The notes: generated by a model not told the origin, from the letters alone. A DNA stretch of 44,539 nucleotides from Pseudooceanicola sp. (GCA_002709085.1 PAPR01000009.1:1-44539); one strand, 5' to 3'; shown: positions 25,516 through 34,432, counted from the first letter of the stretch. Made by a program: numbers and translations.

Positions 25516-28301
25516 TGAACAATGACATGCGCACCACGGGCCACCCCGTGCCCGAGGTCATCGCGGAATTCCCGCTCAGCACCACGCAGCAGCGGTGCTG
25601 GTTCCTCGACCAGATGCAGCCGGGCAACCAATCGTTGAACATCGCCGTCAGATGGCAAGTCAGCGGCCAGCTGCGCGCCGACACGCTGGAGCAGGCGTTC
25701 CAGGCGGTCATCGACCGCCACGAGATCCTGCGCACCCGTTTTGTCGAAAAGGAGGGCGCGCCGGTTCAGCAGGTGATGGAGCATGTCCGCTTCAAGCTCG
25801 ACCTCGTCGACATCCGTGCAATCCCGGCCGAGGCGCAGGCAAAGCGGGTCAACGACATCGCCCATGAAACCGCCGCGCGGCCCTTTGATCTGGGTCAGCC
25901 CGGCCTGATCCGCGCCACGCTTATCCGTCTTGCGGCGGATCGGGCGATGATCACATTCGTCGTCCATCAGACATGCTTTGACGGCTACTCGATCCGCGTG
26001 CTGGGCCACGAGATCGGCACTATTGCGCAAGCGATCGAAGAGAGCCGCGAGCACAATTTGCCCGATCTGCCGCTGCAATATGGCGATTTCACCCTTTGGC
26101 AGCAGGAATACCATGCCAGCGGCGTGCTGGAGGAGGAAAGCGCCTATTGGCAGGCCACCCTCGCCGACATGAGCTATTTCGAAATCGAACCGGACCTTCC
26201 CCGCCCCGCCGTCCGCACCACCGCGGTCGCGGAGGTCACGCGCGCATTGCCTGAGGACTTCGGCCCGCAGCTGACCGCCACGGCGCAGCGGCTTGGCGTA
26301 TCGACCTACACCTTTGGCGCGGCACTGTTCAGCGCCTGCATGCACCGTTTGACGGGAACAGATGACCTCGCCTTTGGCACGCAGATCGCCGGGCGGATGG
26401 ATGCCGAACTAGAGCCGCTGATCGGGGTCTTTATCAACAACCTCGTGTTGCGTTTCCCGGTCCGGGGCGAGACCGCGATCGCCGATCATGTGAAGGGTGC
26501 AAAGCAGGTGGTCGAAGGCGCGCTCAGCCATCAGAGCATGCCGTTCAACCGGTTGGTCGAACAGATGAACCCGCCGCGCGACCCCTCGCGGACCCCGTTG
26601 ATGTCGCTGAACTTCAACTTGCAGACGGTCTTCATGGAAAGCCGCAATTACGGCGGCTTTGACCTCAAATCCTCGCCCTCCCACGCGGCGGGGGCGATCT
26701 ATGATCTGAACGTCGCGGTGATGGGCCGGCCGACCGGCTGGCAGATGGTGGTCGACTACGCTTCGGACCTCTTTGAGGAAAGCACGGTCGTCGCGATCCT
26801 CGACATGTTGGCCGAGGCCTTTGACCTCGCGTTTCGCGACCCCACCGCGCCGTTGTCGCAAATCGCCATCCCCGAGACGCTGGCCGAACGGGGACAGGAT
26901 GACCGCCGGTTGATCGCTGCCGCCGAACAAGCGCTGGGCGCGCATCCTATGGTGGCCGAGGCGGTCGTGACACGCGCGGGCGATGCTCTTTATGGCTTTG
27001 TCGTGCCGGGGGACACCGGGCTCTTGCCGCTGGACCAGGTGCCGGGGCGCATTCTCGATTCCCTCGCCGGAAAGTCCGCGATGGCCGACTTGACCGGCAT
27101 CAGCCTGCTCGGCGGTTTTCCCCGCACCTCGACCGGTGCGGTGAACAAGACGTTGCTGCCAGCGCCACGACCCAAGGATGCCACGGCGAAATCCGTCACC
27201 GCCGACCCGGCGGTTCTGGAGGCGCTGAAAGCCGATTGGGAAGAGGTGCTGAATGTCACCGATCTGACGCCGGATGCGCATTTCTTTGACCTCGGCGGCC
27301 ATTCCGTTCTGGTGCTTCGCGTTCTCACCCGCATTCGCGATCGCTGGAGCGTCCGGTTGGAGGTCGCCAATGTCTATGAACACGCGACCCTGATCGAACT
27401 CGCGCGACTGGTGACAGAGCGGCGCGGTGCCGCCGGTGCGACTGAAAACGACCAAGCGGCGGACGAGGACTGGCGGGTCATGCGCCTGCGCCGGGCAGGC
27501 GAGGGCCAGCCGTTTATAGCGATCAACAACGCCGCCACCGCGCTGGCGCTGAGCACGGCGGGACATGCGCCGCGCGCCTCCGCCTGTATCCGGATTTTCG
27601 ACGCGGACAAGGGTATGGCGATGAGCCAGTCCTCTTTCACTGAGATCGCGGCGGATTACGCCGATGCCGTTCGCGCCGCGCAGCCCAAGGGACCCTACCT
27701 GCTGTACGGCAATTGTGTGCACGGCAACCTCGCGGTCGAAGTCGCGCGCCATCTTCATGACGGCGGGGCAGAGATCGCCGGCGTGGTGATGAAGGATGTC
27801 TGGGAACCGGCCTACGCCGACGCTCTCTCCGACAATGCCAGCACCCGTCGGCGCGAGAAATGGCACGCCCTGCACAACCGCCTGCGCGCGGTCCGGCATG
27901 GGGAGCTTTCGGTGTCGGCCATGCTGGGGTCCTACCGGCTGATCCGGGCGACCCGTGTGCTGGACCTTGCCGCGCGTCTCGGCATGATCGAGCGGGTCAG
28001 GTTGAGCGATCTGGAGGAAAGTCAGGAGCGGATCATCGCCTTCTTGACTGACATGCGGAATCGCCACCGTCCCGATCCAGTCGATTTTCCGGTCCTGCAT
28101 ATCGTGACCGAAATCACGCCGCAGGGGCCGGGCTTCAGCCCCTCAATCGGGTGGGAAAATGTGGTCGCGCCCGGCAAGTTGAAGACGGTGCATCTGAAAA
28201 AGGTGCTGATCCTGCGCGACCGGCGTATCGGCGTACCGGACATGGCGCATGAAATCGAGGCGTTCCTCGGTGAAACGCCGGAGCGTCAGACCGACCAATG
28301 A
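25515..28301 (+). CDS. Terminal NRPS protein: C, A-domain remnant, T, thioesterase
   Basis: 928 residues from the ATG at 25515; GGAGGG lies about ten bases upstream and the ATG overlaps the stop of the megasynthase gene (TGATG). Domains: C (about 15-440) whose HHxxxDG core reads HQTCFDG at 151-157, so the catalytic second His is Gln. A remnant of an A domain (about 466-560) matches only the small C-terminal subdomain and ends in STGAVNK, where the A10 Lys is missing; motifs A1-A7 are absent. T has Ser597 in GGHSVLVL. The thioesterase (about 650-928) has GNCVHG at 732-737, with Cys734 in place of Ser; a downstream Asp (VVMKDVWEP) and His (KTVHLKKV) may complete the triad. The T domain cannot be charged in cis by an A domain. 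It probably releases the product, by hydrolysis or cyclisation. Confidence 0.9.
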   Translation: MNNDMRTTGHPVPEVIAEFPLSTTQQRCWFLDQMQPGNQSLNIAVRWQVSGQLRADTLEQAFQAVIDRHEILRTRFVEKEGAPVQQVMEHVRFKLDLVDIRAIPAEAQAKRVNDIAHETAARPFDLGQPGLIRATLIRLAADRAMITFVVHQTCFDGYSIRVLGHEIGTIAQAIEESREHNLPDLPLQYGDFTLWQQEYHASGVLEEESAYWQATLADMSYFEIEPDLPRPAVRTTAVAEVTRALPEDFGPQLTATAQRLGVSTYTFGAALFSACMHRLTGTDDLAFGTQIAGRMDAELEPLIGVFINNLVLRFPVRGETAIADHVKGAKQVVEGALSHQSMPFNRLVEQMNPPRDPSRTPLMSLNFNLQTVFMESRNYGGFDLKSSPSHAAGAIYDLNVAVMGRPTGWQMVVDYASDLFEESTVVAILDMLAEAFDLAFRDPTAPLSQIAIPETLAERGQDDRRLIAAAEQALGAHPMVAEAVVTRAGDALYGFVVPGDTGLLPLDQVPGRILDSLAGKSAMADLTGISLLGGFPRTSTGAVNKTLLPAPRPKDATAKSVTADPAVLEALKADWEEVLNVTDLTPDAHFFDLGGHSVLVLRVLTRIRDRWSVRLEVANVYEHATLIELARLVTERRGAAGATENDQAADEDWRVMRLRRAGEGQPFIAINNAATALALSTAGHAPRASACIRIFDADKGMAMSQSSFTEIAADYADAVRAAQPKGPYLLYGNCVHGNLAVEVARHLHDGGAEIAGVVMKDVWEPAYADALSDNASTRRREKWHALHNRLRAVRHGELSVSAMLGSYRLIRATRVLDLAARLGMIERVRLSDLEESQERIIAFLTDMRNRHRPDPVDFPVLHIVTEITPQGPGFSPSIGWENVVAPGKLKTVHLKKVLILRDRRIGVPDMAHEIEAFLGETPERQTDQ

Positions 28302-28993
28302 CAGCGGAGGTCCGGCGGGCATTCCCTGACCTGCACCCGGATCGCCTGACCGGCGGCGCGCACCGCCAGCGCGCCGACCATCGCTTCGCCCATGGCAAGG
28401 TGCACCAGCGACCAGTCCTCCACGCGGCCCCGCGTCGGATCGAGCCGGGTCATCAGGGGCGGCGCTTTGGGATCGACCGTGACGTCGAAAGCGTCGAGCG
28501 GGATGCTCAACCCTTCACCGATCGCCTTCACCACCGCCTCCTTGCGGGTCCAGATGCGAAAGAACCCGGCCAGCCACTCAACAGAGGGCAAGACGGAGAG
28601 TTGCGCGTATTCCTTGGGCGCAAAGAACCGCTCCGCGACGGCGTCCTCAACCTCCCGGTAAGCTTCGATATCCGCGCCGATCTCTACGTCCTGCGTGATG
28701 GCAAGGCAGGCCAGCCCGCCCGAATGGCTGAGGTTGAAATGCGGCCCCCCGGACAGCGACGGTTTGCCCTGCGGCCCGATATCGAACTGCAGGCTGGCGG
28801 GGTCCTGCCCCCGCCATTCGCCGAGCAGTTCGCGCAGCCGTCCTCGCCCGATGCGGTAGGCGGTCCGGTCGCGAAGGTGCACGAAACGGTCCGCGCGCGC
28901 GATTTCCCCCGCGTCAAGGACGCGCGACAGGTGGTCGACCATGGGTTGCGGCGCATCCAGGCGCCAGAAATGAAGCGTTATGTCGATGCTCAC
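28286..28993 (-). CDS. Sfp-type 4'-phosphopantetheinyl transferase
   Basis: 235 residues. It transfers phosphopantetheine from CoA to carrier-protein serines and would activate the four carrier domains of the adjacent synthases (Ser567, Ser1585 and Ser3206 of the large protein, Ser597 of the small one). Motifs: GKP (76-78), FNLSHSGG (86-93), GADIE with Mg ligands Asp108 and Glu110, and WTRKEAVVKAIGEGL with Glu152. Length and motifs fit the Sfp rather than the AcpS group. The start is GTG at 28993, with AAGGGG five bases upstream. The gene converges with the terminal NRPS gene and overlaps it by 16 bases. Confidence 0.93.
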   Translation of the reverse strand: MSIDITLHFWRLDAPQPMVDHLSRVLDAGEIARADRFVHLRDRTAYRIGRGRLRELLGEWRGQDPASLQFDIGPQGKPSLSGGPHFNLSHSGGLACLAITQDVEIGADIEAYREVEDAVAERFFAPKEYAQLSVLPSVEWLAGFFRIWTRKEAVVKAIGEGLSIPLDAFDVTVDPKAPPLMTRLDPTRGRVEDWSLVHLAMGEAMVGALAVRAAGQAIRVQVRECPPDLRCHWSV

Positions 28994-29064
28994 GCCGACC
29001 CCTTATCTGATGCGGTGCAGGATAGCCCCGCCAACCCGCCGAGGTCGAGCCATTGGAACGCGGT

Positions 29065-30864
29065 ATGAAGGCTCTTCTCCTAACCATCCTGATCCTTGGC
29101 GTCGCCCTCGCCGTCACGGTCCAGCAACGCGACCGGATCAAGGCCGTGCTGCGGGTTCAGAAGGAGCGGTTGCAGGACCGCCAGTTCCTCTCTGCCCTCG
29201 ACGGGATTACGCGCTTGCCAGAGGCGCGGATCGCGATGCCCGACGGCGTCGAGCTGGCCACTGACGTCTATCTGCCCGAAGGTGCTGACGCCGCGCTACC
29301 TACGATCATGATGCGCCTGCCCTATGGCAAGCGGCGCTTTGGTGAGGTTCGGCAGTGGGCGAACCTTTTTCTGCCCGCTGGCTATGCCGTCGTCGTGCAG
29401 GACATGCGCGGGCGCTACAATAGCGGCGGGGTCTTCGCGCCCTATCCCGATGACGCCGCCGACGGGGCGGCCACGCTGGACTGGATCACCGGGCAGGCGT
29501 GGTCCGACGGGCAGGTCGGCACCATCGGCTGTTCCGCCCTGGGCGAGACGCAGATGACCCTCGCCACGACGCAGCATCCGGCGCTCAAGGCGATGATCCC
29601 GCTCGGCGCGGGCGGGGCAATCGGGACGCTTGCGGGATCCTACGGCTTTTTCGGGATGTTCGATGGCGGGATCCTCAACCTCGCGTCCGCCTTTGGTTGG
29701 TTTGTCGAGGCGGGGGGCAAGACCGGCGACCGCATGGGCATGCCCGCCGTCGACTACGCGCGCGGCCACCGTGTGCTGCCGCTGCGCGAAGCGGTGGCTC
29801 AATTTCGCGAGGACCCGACCGATTTTTCCACCTACCTCGATGAGTTCGACAACGCGGAGTATTGGGCGCAAAGCGGTTTCATTGCCGAAGGGGACACTTT
29901 CGCCACCCCCTTCCTCATGGTGGATAGCTGGTTCGACCGGGCGGGCGAAAGCCTCGCCCTTGCCACCCATATGCGCGCCACCGGCGCGACCGGGACGATC
30001 GTGATCTTGCCGGGCCTGCATTGCGATCTGAGCGGCGGCTTTGCCGACGGTGCGGTCGGCGATCTGCCCCTAGACCCGGAAAATGCCCGCGATTTCGACG
30101 CGCTGTTTTTGCAGTTTATGGATGCGCGGATGAAGGGTGGTTCGCCGCCCGATCTGCCCCCCGTGCTCTACTACGTTCTGAACGAGGATCGTTGGCGCGA
30201 GGCGGATAGCTGGCCGCCAAGCGACAGCGCGCCGCGCACCATCTACCTCTCTGGCGATGGCTTGACGACCGCAGCACCGCAGCAGCCGAGCCGCCTCACT
30301 TTCGTCTCTGACCCGATGAACCCGGTGCCCTCGCTCGGCGGGACGATGTGTTGCACGGGCGAGGCAGATCTGCGCGCAGGGCCGCTCTTTCAGAACCCGA
30401 TCGAGGGGCGCGACGACCTGCTGGTGCTGACCTCTGACCCGTTGGAGCAAGCGATTACGTTGGCCGGGCCGGTGACGGCGACGCTGTTCGTGAAAACCGA
30501 CGTGCCGGATACCGATCTCGTCCTGCGCCTGACGGATGTGGACCCCGAGGGCAACTCACTGATGATCCACGAGGGATCGCTGCGGCTGCGGTATCGGCAG
30601 GGGATGGACCAGCCAGAGTTGATGCAACCGGCCGAGGTTTACGAAGTGCCGGTGATCCTGCGTGACATCGCCTATCGCGTCCCCGAAGGGCATCGCCTGC
30701 GCCTGCATGTCACCGGCAGTAGCTTCCCCCGGCTTGCGCGAAACATGAACGGCGGCGCGGATAATCCCTATGCGGAGACGCAAGCCCAGCCGGCGACCAT
30801 CACCCTGCATATGGGTGCAGAGACCCCGTCGCGGTTGCGCTTGACTACTCTGCCGCCGGGGTAA
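29065..30864 (+). CDS. CocE/NonD-family (peptidase S15-like) hydrolase, membrane-anchored or exported
   Basis: 599 residues from the ATG at 29065 (a TTG four codons earlier is also open). A hydrophobic N-terminal segment (about 3-20) without a clear cleavage site suggests a signal anchor. The alpha/beta-hydrolase part has LPYGKR, QDMRGRYNSGG, nucleophile Ser157 in IGCSALGETQ, a candidate Asp in MVDSWFDRAGE and His in LPGLHCDLSG. The C-terminal jelly-roll (from about 450) is the X-Pro dipeptidyl-peptidase C-terminal domain. The family hydrolyses esters, beta-lactam-like amides or X-Pro peptides. It is divergent from the phosphopantetheinyl transferase by about 70 bases and may process the NRPS product; that role is inference. 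Its 3' end overlaps the convergent GT4 gene by 20 bases. Confidence 0.85.
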   Translation: MKALLLTILILGVALAVTVQQRDRIKAVLRVQKERLQDRQFLSALDGITRLPEARIAMPDGVELATDVYLPEGADAALPTIMMRLPYGKRRFGEVRQWANLFLPAGYAVVVQDMRGRYNSGGVFAPYPDDAADGAATLDWITGQAWSDGQVGTIGCSALGETQMTLATTQHPALKAMIPLGAGGAIGTLAGSYGFFGMFDGGILNLASAFGWFVEAGGKTGDRMGMPAVDYARGHRVLPLREAVAQFREDPTDFSTYLDEFDNAEYWAQSGFIAEGDTFATPFLMVDSWFDRAGESLALATHMRATGATGTIVILPGLHCDLSGGFADGAVGDLPLDPENARDFDALFLQFMDARMKGGSPPDLPPVLYYVLNEDRWREADSWPPSDSAPRTIYLSGDGLTTAAPQQPSRLTFVSDPMNPVPSLGGTMCCTGEADLRAGPLFQNPIEGRDDLLVLTSDPLEQAITLAGPVTATLFVKTDVPDTDLVLRLTDVDPEGNSLMIHEGSLRLRYRQGMDQPELMQPAEVYEVPVILRDIAYRVPEGHRLRLHVTGSSFPRLARNMNGGADNPYAETQAQPATITLHMGAETPSRLRLTTLPPG

Positions 30865-32005
30865 AGACGCGGATGTCGCGGGGGCGCAATTCCTCGGGCA
30901 GCATGGCGGCGATACCCGCCTGAAACGCGGCCTCGGTGAACTGGCGGGCGTGCTGCACCATGGTGGCGCTGTCCATGTCGAACATGTTCTCGTCCTCGAA
31001 CCGCTGCACGGCCTGCGCCAGCCCATCGACGCTTTGATCGCGGAACAGCAGCCCGGTCTTGCCCGGAATGACCGTGTCACGCGCGCCGCCGCGATCATAG
31101 GCGATGACGGGACGACCCGAGGCCATGGCCTCTAGCGGGACGATGCCGAAGTCTTCCTCACCGGGGAAGATCAGCGCCCGGCACCTCGCGAGGTGATCGC
31201 GCAGCACATCGAACGAGGTCCGCCCTAAGATCGTGACGGTCGGTCCGGCCAGCGCACGCAGTCGGTTGGCTTCCTTCTCAGGCCCGCCGATCATGACGAG
31301 AGGCAGCTTGAGCTTGTTGAAGGCCTCGATGGCAAGGTCTGGGCGCTTGTAAGGCGCGAGTTCCCCGGCCCAGAGGTAGAAATCCCCCCGCTCATCCGGC
31401 GCGACGGGCGCAAAGCTGTGCACATCGACCGGCGGGTGCACGACGGTTGAATCGCGGTTCCAGTACTTGCCGATCCGCGCCGCGACATGGGTGGAATTCG
31501 CGGCAAAGGCATCGACGCGCGCGGCGCTGGTGACATCCCACATCCGCAGGCGGTGCGCGAGATGCGGCAACATCAGGCGGCCCAGTGGTCCGGCGCTGTT
31601 GCGATAGACGTGGTACTGATCCCAGAGGTAGCGCATCGGAGAGTGGCAATAGCACAGATGGAACGCATCCGGCGGCACGATCACCCCCTTGGCCGGCCCG
31701 CTTTCGGAGGAGATGACAAGGTCATAGCCGGTCAGGTCGATCTCTTCCAAGGCGCGCGGCATGAAGGGCAGGTAGGACTGATAAAGCCGCCGCGCGAAGG
31801 GCATCCGCCCGACCCGCGTTTGTGTCACCTTATGGCCGCGGATCGTGTCCGACATCTCTTCGGGCACATGCACATGAGTAAAGATGTCCGCGTCCGGATA
31901 CATCCGGCACAGGGATTCCAGAACCTTTTCGCCGCCGCGCATTCCAACCAGCCAATAATGGATCAGGGCAACGCGCGGTTTATGAGAGGGGGTGTGCATC
32001 ATCAT
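30845..32005 (-). CDS. GT4-family glycosyltransferase (exopolysaccharide block 2)
   Basis: 386 residues with GT-B fold; resembles WbaZ-type mannosyltransferases. The N-terminal part has HYWLVGMRGGEKVLESL and CYCHSPMRYLWDQYH; the C-terminal part has LWAGELAPYKRPDLAIEAF and the donor-site element FPGEEDFGIVPLEAMASGRPV. Three ATG codons in a row (32005, 32002, 31999) make the exact start uncertain. It follows the ExoP-like gene by six bases, so the two are co-transcribed. Substrate sugar is not visible. Confidence 0.86.
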   Translation of the reverse strand: MMMHTPSHKPRVALIHYWLVGMRGGEKVLESLCRMYPDADIFTHVHVPEEMSDTIRGHKVTQTRVGRMPFARRLYQSYLPFMPRALEEIDLTGYDLVISSESGPAKGVIVPPDAFHLCYCHSPMRYLWDQYHVYRNSAGPLGRLMLPHLAHRLRMWDVTSAARVDAFAANSTHVAARIGKYWNRDSTVVHPPVDVHSFAPVAPDERGDFYLWAGELAPYKRPDLAIEAFNKLKLPLVMIGGPEKEANRLRALAGPTVTILGRTSFDVLRDHLARCRALIFPGEEDFGIVPLEAMASGRPVIAYDRGGARDTVIPGKTGLLFRDQSVDGLAQAVQRFEDENMFDMDSATMVQHARQFTEAAFQAGIAAMLPEELRPRDIRVFTPAAE

Positions 32006-32011
32006 GGGTGA

Positions 32012-34201
32012 TCAATAGGCGTGCTGGTAAAAGTATTCGTCCGACTTCAGGTCGATGTCGGCATGCGTCACGACCTGACCCGAGACGTCCAGCCCATGAT
32101 GCTCCAGCAGGCTGAGAGACCGGCGCACAGCCATGCGCGGCGTCGAATTGTGCCGCATCAGCATGACGCGCTGATCGACGGCCTGCGCCACCAGCAGGGT
32201 GTCGGCGACGGCCAGCATTGGCGGGCAATTCACCAGAACCACGTCGTAATATTGCTTGAGCTCGGTCAGCGTGTCTTCCAGCCAGTTTGCGGTCAGGCGA
32301 TCCGCCAGTTGCGGGTTGCAGTCGCGCGCGGCCAGCAGGTCGAACCCCATGCCTGTATCGGTGCACAGCGCATCAAGAACAGAGCATTCCCCGTGCATCA
32401 GATCGTCGAGATCGTGCTGCATGGCAAAGCGGTTCTCCTGCTGGATCGAGTTCTTGCGGAAGTCGCAATCGACGATGCAGACCAGCTTGTCGGCCATTTC
32501 GGTCATGCGGGCCAAAAGGACGGTGGTGGTCGTCTTGCCCTCCGCTTGCAGTGGTGACAGGAGCGCGATGCTTTGCGGTTCACTGTCCTCGCCCGTCAGG
32601 GCCAGTGCGTTGCGCAGTTTGCGCACGCTTTCCGCAACCGGACCCATGGGATCGGTCTCGATGTCGCGCAGGGCGCGGGCGGTGCTGACCCAGTCACGCT
32701 CGGGGATCGCCGTCAGGATTGGCACGCCGGTGTCGTTCGCCAGATCGGCCGGGGTGCGATAGAGCCGCGTGCTCAACTGGCGCACCGCGACGATGCCAAA
32801 GCCGATCAGCGCCCCGGCAAAGAGGCCGATCGTCACCATAAGTTTGGGACGCGGTGCTGCGGGTGAAGTCGGGATCGTCGCACGCTCGATCACCCGTGCG
32901 TCGGATTGATCCAGCAGTTGTTGGGTGCGCGTTTCGGCGTAGCGGTCCAGCAGATCGGTATAGAGCTTGCGCGCCGCCTCGGCCTGGCGTTCCAGCTGCC
33001 GCAATCCGATTGAGCTGCGTGAAACGGCAAGGAACTGCTCTTCGGTTTCGTTCAGGCTTTCACGCAGGGTCTGTTCGCGCAGGCGGGCGATCTGAAGATC
33101 GTTGCGCTGCGTGTCGAGGCCGCGTTCGAATTCAACCTGAAGCGCACGGTTCACTTCCTCCAGCTGACGCGCGATCTTGCGACGCTCTGGATGGGAGGTG
33201 TCGTAATTCTGCGCCCATTGCGCGTCGGATGCCATCAGCTCCAGCCGACTCTTGGACAGATCACCAATGGCGTCGGAGGTGAACATATTGCCCAACCGGT
33301 CATAACCGCCTTCGCTGATCAGGCGTTGCACTTCGCTGAAGCTGGCCTCGGCGGCGACACGGGCGACGCGGGCGGCGACCAATTCGTCGTTCAGGCTGAC
33401 CATGCGGCGGCTGATGATGTCATCGCTGGCGCCATTGGTGCTGACGCTGCGGGCGCGGTAATCCTCAACCTTGGCCTCGGCGGTTTCGACCTCGCGGCGC
33501 AGATCGGCCACGCGCTCTTCGATCCATTCGGCGGCACGTGTGCTGGAGTTCCGGCGACCCTCAAGCTGCTGGGAGATATACTGATCGGTCATCGCGCTGG
33601 CGAGTTGCTGAGACAGGAAGGGATCGGGCGTTTCGGCCTGGATCGCGATGACATAGGCCTTGCCGTCGCGCCAGACCTCGACGGCCTTGCGCACCGCCCA
33701 TGTCAGGCGTTCCATACGATTTCGCGCGGCGTTTTCCGCAGATTCGGTGTCAACGGAGCCCTTGCCCAGCAGCCCTTTGATGCCGCCTTTCAGGCGCGCG
33801 ACGGGACCGGGTTCGGCAGTGGCCGGGTCGAGAAGGTCCAGCGCGCCGGGATGTTCTGCATCGATCTGGCCAATCACCGCTTCGATCAGGGTGTTGGATC
33901 GCAGGATCGAAATCTCGCTCGCGACAACCTGATCGCTGAGCTTGGTATCAGCGGACACCTTCTCACCGGTCAGGACCTGATGATCTCGCGTGTCCAAAAG
34001 CACCTGGGCCATGGACCTGTATTGCGGCGTCACTTGCGAGACCGCCAGCATGGCCAGCACAGCACAAAGGATCGCCGCTCCAGCTATGATCAGCTTGTCA
34101 CCCCAGATCCCGCGCAGCATCGCGCGCAGGTCGACCGCATCCCAGGTTTGGGCCGTCATGCGACTGGACGGCATCGCGCCCCTGTCGAAAATATCAGTCA
34201 T
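32012..34201 (-). CDS. Polysaccharide co-polymerase / BY-type tyrosine kinase (Wzc/ExoP-like)
   Basis: 729 residues. The N-terminal Wzz domain has TM1 near 38-58 (LIIAGAAILCAVLAML) and TM2 near 445-465 (LMVTIGLFAGALIGFGI), with a long coiled periplasmic region between. The cytoplasmic BY-kinase has Walker A SPLQAEGKTTTT (near 548-560) and Walker A' CIVDCDFRKNS. The Walker B position reads VVLVNCPPML, with Asn where Asp is usual. The C-terminal tail has only three tyrosines (DEYFYQHAY) rather than a long cluster. Such proteins set chain length and drive export through cycles of oligomerisation and autophosphorylation. Its upstream gap holds a CtrA-type site. It is transcribed with the following GT4 gene. 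Confidence 0.9.
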   Translation of the reverse strand: MTDIFDRGAMPSSRMTAQTWDAVDLRAMLRGIWGDKLIIAGAAILCAVLAMLAVSQVTPQYRSMAQVLLDTRDHQVLTGEKVSADTKLSDQVVASEISILRSNTLIEAVIGQIDAEHPGALDLLDPATAEPGPVARLKGGIKGLLGKGSVDTESAENAARNRMERLTWAVRKAVEVWRDGKAYVIAIQAETPDPFLSQQLASAMTDQYISQQLEGRRNSSTRAAEWIEERVADLRREVETAEAKVEDYRARSVSTNGASDDIISRRMVSLNDELVAARVARVAAEASFSEVQRLISEGGYDRLGNMFTSDAIGDLSKSRLELMASDAQWAQNYDTSHPERRKIARQLEEVNRALQVEFERGLDTQRNDLQIARLREQTLRESLNETEEQFLAVSRSSIGLRQLERQAEAARKLYTDLLDRYAETRTQQLLDQSDARVIERATIPTSPAAPRPKLMVTIGLFAGALIGFGIVAVRQLSTRLYRTPADLANDTGVPILTAIPERDWVSTARALRDIETDPMGPVAESVRKLRNALALTGEDSEPQSIALLSPLQAEGKTTTTVLLARMTEMADKLVCIVDCDFRKNSIQQENRFAMQHDLDDLMHGECSVLDALCTDTGMGFDLLAARDCNPQLADRLTANWLEDTLTELKQYYDVVLVNCPPMLAVADTLLVAQAVDQRVMLMRHNSTPRMAVRRSLSLLEHHGLDVSGQVVTHADIDLKSDEYFYQHAY

Positions 34202-34339
34202 ACGACCACCATTGTCTTTCCGGTTGTCATGCTGGGGACCCCGCGAACGGGTCGGTCTGCGGACCTTTGGACGTTCAATCAGCTGAAGCCTCTGGTCTTT
34301 GCAGCCGGGCGGGGCATTCTGCTCCTCCGGGGTTCCGTG

Positions 34340-34355
34340 TTAAACATTGATTAAC
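34340..34355. promoter_or_regulatory. CtrA-type binding site TTAA-N7-TTAAC
   Basis: TTAA (34340-34343), seven bases, then TTAAC (34351-34355): an exact match to the full CtrA consensus known from alphaproteobacteria. It lies about 140 bases upstream of the ExoP-like gene, between that gene and the Wzy-like gene. In a GC-rich genome an eight-base AT match with correct spacing is uncommon. Control of exopolysaccharide genes by the CtrA phosphorelay is plausible here. Confidence 0.6.
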
Positions 34356-34432
34356 TTGTGGCGCATGGGCCTTCGAAGTCAAGTTTAGGCCGCGTTTCAG
34401 CCCCATTCCGGGGCAAGGCGATCGTGCAGACG

